Below, piece after piece: positions 58,188 to 64,000 of a stretch of DNA of 64,000 nucleotides; position 1 is the first letter of the stretch, and every line of letters begins with the position of its first letter. The stretch comes from Hymenobacter nitidus (GTDB lineage: Bacteria; Bacteroidota; Bacteroidia; Cytophagales; Hymenobacteraceae), in NCBI RefSeq assembly GCF_020447315.1, contig NZ_JAJADQ010000006.1, positions 248,001 to 312,000 on the forward strand, in the 5' to 3' direction. Below the pieces are notes generated by a model. It had not been told where the DNA came from. It worked only from the letters and a program-made list of their open reading frames with translations, and made no database searches. The position numbers and the translations under genes were made by a program.

Positions 58188-59990
58188 GTGAAGAACTTAC
58201 TGGCCCTGCTGCTGGGGTTGCTGGCTCTGCCGGCCCTGGCTCAGACGGGCGCCTCAACGCCTCAGCTTGCCCATTGCGACGCTGCCATTGAGCAGTTTAT
58301 GCAGCGCTGGAAAATTCCGGGGGCCTCAGTGGCCATCAGCCGGCACGGCAAGCTGGTGTATAGCCGGGCCTTTGGCTACGCCGACCTGGGCCGCACCGTA
58401 CCCATGCGGCCTTCCCACCTGATGCGGGTGGCCAGCGTGTCGAAGCCCGTGACGGCCACGGCCATCATGAAGCTGGTGGAAGACGGCCGTCTGGAGCTGA
58501 GCCACAAGGCGTTTGGCCCCGAGGGCTACCTGCAGTCGGACTATTACACCAGCGCCATCCGCGACGAGCGGGTGTACGACATCACGGTGCAGCAGCTGCT
58601 GGAGCACAGCGCCGGCTGGAACCGCAACAACGGCACCGACGGCTTCAGCAGCTCCGACCCCATCGACTTCCCCCTGCACGTAGCCGATGCGCTGAGTGCC
58701 CCCAACCCCGTCGGCGACTCGACCATGGTGCGCTTTCTGCTCACCAAAGGTCTGGATTTCAAGCCCGGAGCCCGGTTTGCCTATTCCAACGTGGGCTACC
58801 TGGTGCTGGGCAAGATTCTGGAGAAAGTAACCGGACAATCGTACGAAACCTGGGTGCGGGCCAATATTCTGGCCCCGGCCGGTATTCAGGAAGCGCACCT
58901 GGGCCACAACCTGCTGGCTGATAAGAACGAGCGCGAAGCCGAATATTTCAGCAAAGACCACCGCGCCTCGTGCTACGGCACCGGCAAAAACGTGTCGGCG
59001 GCCTATGGCAGCTGGAACCTGGAGGCCATGAATGCCCACGGCGGCTGGCTGTTTTCGGCCCGCGACTTGGTACGCTTTCTGGTAGCTACTGACGGCAATC
59101 CGGCCCAGCCCGACGTGCTGGCTCCGGCCACTGTGGAGCAGATGCGGGAGCCTTCGGAAAACAACCGCCACTACGCCAAAGGCTGGATGGTCAGCAAGAA
59201 GGTGAGTTGGCACACCGGCAGCCTCGACGGCACCGCCAGCTGCGTGGCCCAAACTGCCGATGGCTACACCTGGGCCATTCTGCTGAATGCCCGGGCCAAC
59301 CCCAACCGCTTCTGGAATGACCTGGAAAAGCTGGGCTGGGAGTGCGTGGAAGGCGCTACCGAGTGGCCCACGCAGGATTTCTTTCCGCCCACCCAAAATG
59401 CCAGCCACCTGCGCGGCACTATCTTGCCCACGGGCACGGCGGCCCTGCGCTGGACCAACGGCAACGGCTCCCGGCGCCTGGTGATTCTGCAGGAAGGCAG
59501 CCCGGTGGCCGCGCTGCCCCAGGACGGCACCAGCTACGCACCCGATGCGGCCTTCGGGCACGGCTCGGCGCTGGGCAAAGGCGCCTACGTAGTAGCCGCC
59601 GGCCCCGACAGCACGATAAGCCTGCGGAATCTGGCGCCCAACAAGACCTACTACGCCCGCGTGGTCGAGTACTTACAGAACGATACCACCGGCCAACAGG
59701 CCATGTACGCCCTGGACGGCAACCCGACCTGGCAGTTTCATACCCCGGCTGCCCCTTCGCTGTTAGCCAAGCTCAGCCACACCTCGGCTAAGAAAAAACC
59801 CGCCGTGAAGAAGCCGGCGGTGGCTCAGCATAAGGCCAAAGCGGCCAGCGTAAGCAAAACAGCCGCTAAAAAGCAACCCCTGGCCCCGGCGCCGGCCAAA
59901 GCCGATGCACCCACCAGTACCTCGGATTCCTACCTGAACCGGCTGCGCACCAAAGGGCGGGAACTGCTGAAGTGGTTTGCCAAAGCCTAA
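58188..59990 (+). CDS. Serine hydrolase of the beta-lactamase/class C family
   Basis: 600 residues from the GTG at 58188 (MKNLLALLLGLLALPALAQ, signal peptide). The class C-type active site is complete: Ser83-Val-Ser-Lys86 (SxxK), Tyr199-Ser-Asn201 (YxN), and an HTG motif in SWHTGSLDG near residue 345. Residues 400-525 form a beta-rich extension, and a Lys/Ala/Pro-rich stretch (~535-585) precedes the C-terminal SYLNRLRTKGRELLKWF. Probable periplasmic esterase or D-aminopeptidase-like enzyme rather than a true beta-lactamase. A TTG start at 58161 is possible but less likely. Confidence 0.85.
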   Translation: MKNLLALLLGLLALPALAQTGASTPQLAHCDAAIEQFMQRWKIPGASVAISRHGKLVYSRAFGYADLGRTVPMRPSHLMRVASVSKPVTATAIMKLVEDGRLELSHKAFGPEGYLQSDYYTSAIRDERVYDITVQQLLEHSAGWNRNNGTDGFSSSDPIDFPLHVADALSAPNPVGDSTMVRFLLTKGLDFKPGARFAYSNVGYLVLGKILEKVTGQSYETWVRANILAPAGIQEAHLGHNLLADKNEREAEYFSKDHRASCYGTGKNVSAAYGSWNLEAMNAHGGWLFSARDLVRFLVATDGNPAQPDVLAPATVEQMREPSENNRHYAKGWMVSKKVSWHTGSLDGTASCVAQTADGYTWAILLNARANPNRFWNDLEKLGWECVEGATEWPTQDFFPPTQNASHLRGTILPTGTAALRWTNGNGSRRLVILQEGSPVAALPQDGTSYAPDAAFGHGSALGKGAYVVAAGPDSTISLRNLAPNKTYYARVVEYLQNDTTGQQAMYALDGNPTWQFHTPAAPSLLAKLSHTSAKKKPAVKKPAVAQHKAKAASVSKTAAKKQPLAPAPAKADAPTSTSDSYLNRLRTKGRELLKWFAKA

Positions 59991-60150
59991 GCTGGCGAGC
60001 TGATCTGGAAGGCGGCAAGAGCGTATACAGGGCGTAAAAGTCCGGCTGGTCCGTGTACTTTGCGGGAAATGACGGCCGCCGGTTCCGGCCGGAGCCGTTT
60101 CTCTCGTCTGCCTACCGGCTGGTTCCGCCGCTTTTACTCGCTCTTCTCTT

Positions 60151-61179
60151 ATGACACAGATTCGCACCGGCCTGCTGGCCTATGGTATGTCGGGTAAGGT
60201 ATTTCATGCCCCATTCGTGGCTACTCACCCCGGTTTCGAGCTAAGCGCCGTGACGGAGCGCAGCCGCAAAGAAGCCCGGCAGCAGTATCCCGAAGTCGTG
60301 AGCTACGACAGCGTGGAAGCTTTGCTGGCCGACGAGAGCCTGGAGCTGATTGTAGTGAACACGCCCAGCAACACCCACGCCGACTTTACCCGCCAGGCTC
60401 TGCTGGCCGGCAAGCACGTGCTGCTGGAAAAGCCCGTGGCCACGTCGCCCGAGGAGGTGCGCGAGCTGTGGGCCCTGGCCCGGCAGCAGGGCAAGCACCT
60501 ACTGGCCTACCAGAACCGGCGCTGGGACAGTGACTTCCGGCTCGTAAAGCAGGTGGTGGAAAGCGGGCAGCTGGGGCAGCTCATCGAAGTCACCTTCCGC
60601 TACGACCGGTTCAAGAGTACGCTGAATCCCAAGCCGTTCAAAGAAACACCCCTGCCCGGCAGCGGCCTGCTCTACGACCTGGGGCCCCATTTGCTCGACC
60701 AGGCCATCAGCCTGTTTGGCCAGCCCCTGAAGAGCCGCAAAACCACCGGCCGCTTCCGCACCAGCACCCAGGTCGACGACTACTTCTCCATTCAGCTGCT
60801 GTATTCGGGCTTCACCGTCACGGTGGCTTCGGGCCTGCTGATGGCTGATCCGCTGCCAGCTTTTGTGCTGCACGGAACCCAGGGCAGCTTCCGCAAAAAC
60901 CGCAGCGACGTGCAAGAGGCGCAGCTCATCAGCGGCCTTTCTCCACTGGCTCCTGAGTATGGCATCGAGCCCGCCGACCAGGCCGGTACGCTCACGGTAG
61001 CCGGCGGCAACGACGTGAAGACCACCACCGTGCTGCCCGCCGAGAAGGGTGACTACACCGGCTTGTTTGATGCCGTCTATCAGACCATTCGCCACGATGT
61101 GCCTTATCCCATCCGGGAGGAGCAGCTGCTGTGGCAAAATGAAATTCTGTCCCAGACGGACGACGTGTGGGTGCTGTAG
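60151..61179 (+). CDS. Gfo/Idh/MocA-family oxidoreductase
   Basis: 342 residues. The N-terminal Rossmann domain (RTGLLAYGMSGKVFHAPFVATHPGFELSAVTERS, LIVVNTPSNTHADFTRQALLAGKHVLLEKPVATS) contains the signature EKP with the catalytic Lys. NRRWDSDFRLVKQVVESGQLGQLIEVTFRYDRFK and GSGLLYDLGPHLLDQAISLFG are typical of the YhhX/YdgJ-type subgroup. It would oxidise or reduce a sugar or inositol derivative with NAD(P). A TACTTTG element lies 89 nt before the ATG. Confidence 0.9.
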   Translation: MTQIRTGLLAYGMSGKVFHAPFVATHPGFELSAVTERSRKEARQQYPEVVSYDSVEALLADESLELIVVNTPSNTHADFTRQALLAGKHVLLEKPVATSPEEVRELWALARQQGKHLLAYQNRRWDSDFRLVKQVVESGQLGQLIEVTFRYDRFKSTLNPKPFKETPLPGSGLLYDLGPHLLDQAISLFGQPLKSRKTTGRFRTSTQVDDYFSIQLLYSGFTVTVASGLLMADPLPAFVLHGTQGSFRKNRSDVQEAQLISGLSPLAPEYGIEPADQAGTLTVAGGNDVKTTTVLPAEKGDYTGLFDAVYQTIRHDVPYPIREEQLLWQNEILSQTDDVWVL

Positions 61180-61210
61180 AATTTTGTAGACTAAGCAGTT
61201 ATGCGCTTGC

Positions 61211-61990
61211 TCAACATTCCCGGGGCCGGGCCATCTTGTTGGCCGGGTACTGCGGGTTCAGGGCGTGCAGCGTGTCGCGGAGCACTTTGGCCACTACGTA
61301 GGCTTTGTACCAGTTCTGGTCGGCGGGCACCAGGTGCCAGGGGCAGCTGGCGGGGTTGCAGTGCCGGAACACATCTTCGTATGCGCGCCGGTAGAGCGGC
61401 CATTTCTTGGCTTTGCCCGCGTCGCCGGCCTCGTATTTCCACTGCTTGGCCGGGTCGTGGAGGCGTTCCTGCAGCCGCTCGCGCTGCTCTTCCTCCGAGA
61501 CGTGCAGGTAGAACTTGAGCACCGTGGTGCCCGCCTGCTGCAATAGCTTCTCGAAAGCGTTGATGGCCGCGAAGCGCTGCCGCGCCACTTCCGCCGGTAT
61601 CAGCTTGTTTACCCGCGTGATGAGTACATCCTCGTAGTGGGAGCGGTTGAACACCTGTATCATGCCGTGGCGGGGCACCTGCTGATGCACCCGCCACAGG
61701 AAGTCATGGGTCAGCTCCTCGGCGGTAGGTTCCTTGAAGGAGTACACCCGCACACCCTGGGGGTTGATGCCGCTGAACACCTTTCGAATCAGGCCGTCTT
61801 TGCCGCTGGCGTCCATGCCCTGCAGAATGACCAGTACGCTCCGGCGGTTTTCGGCGTAGAGGCGGTTCTGCAGCTCCGCCAACTCCTGCCGCAGGTGCCT
61901 GGTTGCGCGCTGCGTGTCACCTTTGTGCAGGCCCTGCGGGGCGCGGCTCGCCAGCTGGGTCAGGTCGAAGAAAAGGGTTTTGGGGGCCAT
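61211..61990 (-). CDS. ppk2: Polyphosphate kinase 2 (PPK2)
   Basis: 259 residues. Walker A is GMDASGKDG (58-66), and lid/Walker B blocks follow: SFKEPTAEELTHDFLWRVHQQVPRHGMIQVFNRSHYEDVLITRV and VLKFYLHVSEEEQRERLQERLHDPAKQWKYEAGD. The single-domain length fits class I PPK2, which uses polyphosphate to phosphorylate nucleoside diphosphates or monophosphates. It lies between the oxidoreductase and Hsp20 genes. Confidence 0.92.
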   Translation of the reverse strand: MAPKTLFFDLTQLASRAPQGLHKGDTQRATRHLRQELAELQNRLYAENRRSVLVILQGMDASGKDGLIRKVFSGINPQGVRVYSFKEPTAEELTHDFLWRVHQQVPRHGMIQVFNRSHYEDVLITRVNKLIPAEVARQRFAAINAFEKLLQQAGTTVLKFYLHVSEEEQRERLQERLHDPAKQWKYEAGDAGKAKKWPLYRRAYEDVFRHCNPASCPWHLVPADQNWYKAYVVAKVLRDTLHALNPQYPANKMARPREC

Positions 61991-62168
61991 GGCAGGGGCG
62001 GCGGAAGGTGGGCTAAGTGGGCGTAAAGCAGGATGCCATCAACTCACAGCCTGTTAGTTACGGGTAAAAATTCAGCCAAAAAAAGTTGATCTTCTGTGTA
62101 ACCCTGCTCCATGACAAAGACGTAGAAAGCGCGTTTTTTCTGTTTCACCATTTTAACTAACCACTATC

Positions 62169-62804
62169 ATGGCTATCCAGAAATTTCAGGATTCCTTTTC
62201 TGACATGATGCCCGGCTCCTTCAGCACCATGTTAGACCGGTTCTTCAACGACTCACTGGCTTCGCGCGGCCGTCTGTCCAGCTTTTCCCCACAGATAGAC
62301 GCCTACGAAACCGAGCGAGGGTACGAAATTGAGGCCGCTTTGCCCGGCATGAAGACCGAAGACATCAAAGTCGACTTCCAGCAGGGGCGCCTGAGCATCT
62401 CCGGGGAGCGGCACTTCCGGAATGAGCAGAACCAGCGGCGCTACCACATGGTCGAAAGCTCGTTCGGCTCCTTCCACCGTTCCTTCCAGCTACCCGACAC
62501 CGTAAATCCGGAGCAGATCCAGGCCCGCTTCGAAGATGGTATTCTGCACATCACCGTCCCGAAAGACGAGCAGAAAACCATGCGCCACCAGATCCAGATT
62601 ATGGGTGGCCAAAACAACTCGGCCCAGGGTCAGATGTCGGAACGGGTGGGGCAGCAGGCCTCTGATGTAGCGGTGCAAAACGGCGACAATCCGGCCGAAA
62701 AGGCCGACGGTAAACAGGCTGAGCAAGGCCAGCGCCCGGCTTTTCAGACCAGCGTGCAAGGGCGTAGTACCCGCAACACGCAACGTTCGAACTCGGAAGC
62801 CTAA
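62169..62804 (+). CDS. hsp20: Hsp20/alpha-crystallin small heat shock protein
   Basis: 211 residues. A short N-terminal arm (FQDSFSDMMPGSFSTMLDRFFND) is followed by the alpha-crystallin domain at ~37-140 (PQIDAYETERGYEIEAALPGMKTEDIKVDFQQGRLSISGER, FHRSFQLPDTVNPEQIQARFEDGILHITVPKDEQ). The IQI motif at ~147 is the C-terminal I-x-I that docks to neighbouring subunits. The remaining ~60 residues are a Gln/Asn/Ser-rich disordered tail, unusual for Hsp20 proteins. Terminator directly downstream. Confidence 0.92.
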   Translation: MAIQKFQDSFSDMMPGSFSTMLDRFFNDSLASRGRLSSFSPQIDAYETERGYEIEAALPGMKTEDIKVDFQQGRLSISGERHFRNEQNQRRYHMVESSFGSFHRSFQLPDTVNPEQIQARFEDGILHITVPKDEQKTMRHQIQIMGGQNNSAQGQMSERVGQQASDVAVQNGDNPAEKADGKQAEQGQRPAFQTSVQGRSTRNTQRSNSEA

Positions 62805-62834
62805 ACTGCTAAGGCTGCTTCCAGCAAACTAGTC

Positions 62835-62863
62835 CAAAAGGCCTCGCAATGCGGGGCCTTTTG
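62835..62863 (+). terminator. Terminator of the first hsp20 gene
   Basis: A 9-bp stem, CAAAAGGCC / GGCCTTTTG, with further CGC / GCG pairing in the loop and a T-rich tail. Confidence 0.8.
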
Positions 62864-63086
62864 TTTTATTATAGTACTGAATTACAGATTGTTGTCGCGG
62901 GCTTTGATTAGAGCGACGTATCGTCAGCAAGGGAGTAGTTACCGCCTGATTATGCCAATGTGACTGCAATGATAACGACCGAAGGTGAATGTAAAGACAT
63001 TATGACCGGCAAAAGGACTCGGAATGCCTTAATCCAGGTTGGTACAGCGTTTGTATTTAAGCTCTCAACTAAGAAAGGAAATAGCC

Positions 63087-63470
63087 ATGAATCTGATCAG
63101 CAAAGAGTTTATTCGCAACATTGCCCCCCAGCTCGACTTGCTCAATACGTTGGGCGGCGGCACGGCCCAGGCGGCGGTGCGCATAGATACGCGCGAGCAG
63201 GGCATTGTCATTCGGGTGGCCGTGCCGGCCGTGAGTCCCGAGAACTTCCACGTGGTGCTCGACAACAGCCGCCTCACGGTGTACTGCGAGTTCCGTCATC
63301 AGCCCGAGGATAAGCTGGCCGCTCCGCTGTTTGCCCACACCCTGGATCTGCCCGCCACTCTCGACCTGGCCCGCATCGACGCGGTACATAAGGGTCACGA
63401 GCTGCAGGTGCGTATTCCCTACAAGGATGCCGCCGCTCAGAAGCGCGAAATCGAAATCAAGCAGCGCTAG
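63087..63470 (+). CDS. Divergent Hsp20-like protein
   Basis: 127 residues from the ATG at 63087 (MNLISKEFIRNIAPQLDLLN); AAGGAAATAGCC precedes it. The alpha-crystallin core is visible but diverged: AAVRIDTREQGIVIRVAVPAVSPENFHVVLDNSRLTVYCEF, LDLPATLDLARIDAVHKGHELQVRIPY, and IEI near the C-terminus as the I-x-I motif. It lacks the phenylalanine-rich N-terminal arm of the gene at 62169. The two lie in tandem but each has its own upstream region; the 282-bp gap 62805-63086 holds no other gene. Confidence 0.8.
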   Translation: MNLISKEFIRNIAPQLDLLNTLGGGTAQAAVRIDTREQGIVIRVAVPAVSPENFHVVLDNSRLTVYCEFRHQPEDKLAAPLFAHTLDLPATLDLARIDAVHKGHELQVRIPYKDAAAQKREIEIKQR

Positions 63471-63571
63471 GAATCTGCTCCTGCTGCACTATTCATACCG
63501 TCGGGGCCGACCGACACCATTGTTCCACCTGGCCACTGCCCCCGCAGTGGCTTTTTTGTTGCCCGCCCGGC

Positions 63572-63895
63572 TTAGCCGAACAGCGGAATCAGCAGCACGA
63601 AGCCCAGCAGCAGCGAGAGGTAGAACCAGCCCATCACCTGCCCGCGGTAGCGGCGCGGCAGCCGGTTGCTGAGCACCAGTACGGCCACTACCACCAGCAG
63701 CAGGTGCAGCAGCAGAAACACGACGGTCTTCACCCAGTTGCTCACAATCGTGTTTTCGGGTTGTAGCTGGTCGGCCATACCCATGCCCGAGGTAACCCAG
63801 CTCAGCAGGTAATACGCGCCTGTTTCGAATGCTACGAACAGGGCCGCGCCCGTAAGCAGCGCCAGTGGTCCGGATTTTTCGGTGATGTCAGCCAT
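63572..63895 (-). CDS. Small integral membrane protein
   Basis: 107 residues with three membrane segments (~13-33, 53-76 and 86-106): LALLTGAALFVAFETGAYYLL, VVFLLLHLLLVVVAVLVLS and GWFYLSLLLGFVLLIPLF. A short basic loop (NRLPRRYRGQ) sits between helices 2 and 3. Family not recognised. The gene at the right edge (minus) probably ends before it. Confidence 0.6.
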   Translation of the reverse strand: MADITEKSGPLALLTGAALFVAFETGAYYLLSWVTSGMGMADQLQPENTIVSNWVKTVVFLLLHLLLVVVAVLVLSNRLPRRYRGQVMGWFYLSLLLGFVLLIPLFG

Positions 63896-63917
63896 TTCAG
63901 CCCCAAGCTACAAAAAC

Positions 63918-63951
63918 AAGTCGGCCAGCGGATACCTCCACTGGCCGACTT
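63918..63951 (-). terminator. Terminator for a minus-strand gene entering from the right edge
   Basis: A perfect 11-bp stem, AAGTCGGCCAG / CTGGCCGACTT, with a 12-nt loop, followed on the minus strand by TGTTTTTG. It implies a gene ending just to its right. Confidence 0.7.
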
Positions 63952-63964
63952 CTTAAACGGAACC

Positions 63965-64000
63965 CTAAACAGGCTTAGCCTTTTTTACCTTTGCCATTAG
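63965..64000 (-). other. Probable 3' end of a gene cut by the right edge
   Basis: Two minus-strand frames end here: one finishing NGKGKKG-stop (stop at 63975-63977) and one finishing MAKVKKAKPV-stop (stop at 63965-63967). Either could be the last codons of a gene whose terminator is at 63918-63951. The frame cannot be settled from this window. Confidence 0.3.

Noticed and set aside
58188-59990. The serine hydrolase as a beta-lactamase resistance enzyme
   Set aside because: The HTG motif replaces the KTG of true class C beta-lactamases and a long C-terminal extension is present; a peptidase or esterase role is more likely.

Overview
The window looks like chromosomal DNA of a Hymenobacter-like member of the Bacteroidota (order Cytophagales). 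The reasons are the GC-rich coding sequence, type IX secretion and gliding genes (an SprF-like protein, GldJ, and a large protein with a gliding-motility-associated C-terminal domain), many DUF families typical of this phylum, and promoters of the form TTTG-N17-23-TAnnTTTG with no obvious Shine-Dalgarno sequences. No rRNA, tRNA, CRISPR array, intact insertion sequence or prophage was recognised.

Layout. 1-4.2 kb: edge of a BamA/TamA-like protein, hemW, two small genes and a cyclase. 4.2-10.3 kb: ribosomal proteins L27/L21, class Ia ribonucleotide reductase as separate nrdB and nrdA units, then an AT-richer dinD. 10.3-14 kb: an unusually repeat-rich stretch (nested palindromes, a 41-bp tandem hairpin array, two copies of a 92-bp element bracketing a hydrolase) and a ferritin. 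14-24 kb: small secreted or cytosolic accessory genes with several paralogue pairs (NTF2-like, short basic secreted proteins), a GNAT operon, a TPM-domain protein and an acyltransferase. 24.5-29.2 kb: an aromatic amino acid operon on the minus strand in the order pheA, aminotransferase, tyrA, DAHP synthase/chorismate mutase. 29.5-36.6 kb: carboxypeptidase-regulatory and VWA proteins, an ECF sigma factor overlapping an anti-sigma/TonB fusion, a dodecin and a beta-barrel protein. 36.9-48.7 kb: a T9SS cargo-type protein, fumC, an acetyltransferase overlapping dgkA, an LVIVD propeller, DinB and thioredoxin-like proteins, and two DUF4382 lipoproteins. 48.7-57.6 kb: a very large AsmA-like protein, sprF-gldJ, comF, an old-yellow-enzyme, a pentapeptide-repeat protein and a STAS-like protein. 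57.6-64 kb: a gene-free stretch that may hold a structured RNA, a serine hydrolase, an oxidoreductase, a PPK2 and two Hsp20 proteins.

The best discovery candidate is the leader of the aromatic operon (28.8-29.15 kb). It holds two consecutive, complete-looking transcription attenuators. Each has a short ORF packed with Phe and Tyr codons, then a possible antiterminator, then a rho-independent terminator ending in seven T residues. Both ORFs and both hairpins were read directly from the sequence; the antiterminator pairings were found by hand. A tandem phenylalanine/tyrosine attenuator would let one operon that makes both amino acids be checked twice before pheA is transcribed. Other points of interest are DnaA-box-like sites shared by the two nrd promoters, the repeat families at 10-13 kb, and the possible RNA at 57.65-57.95 kb.
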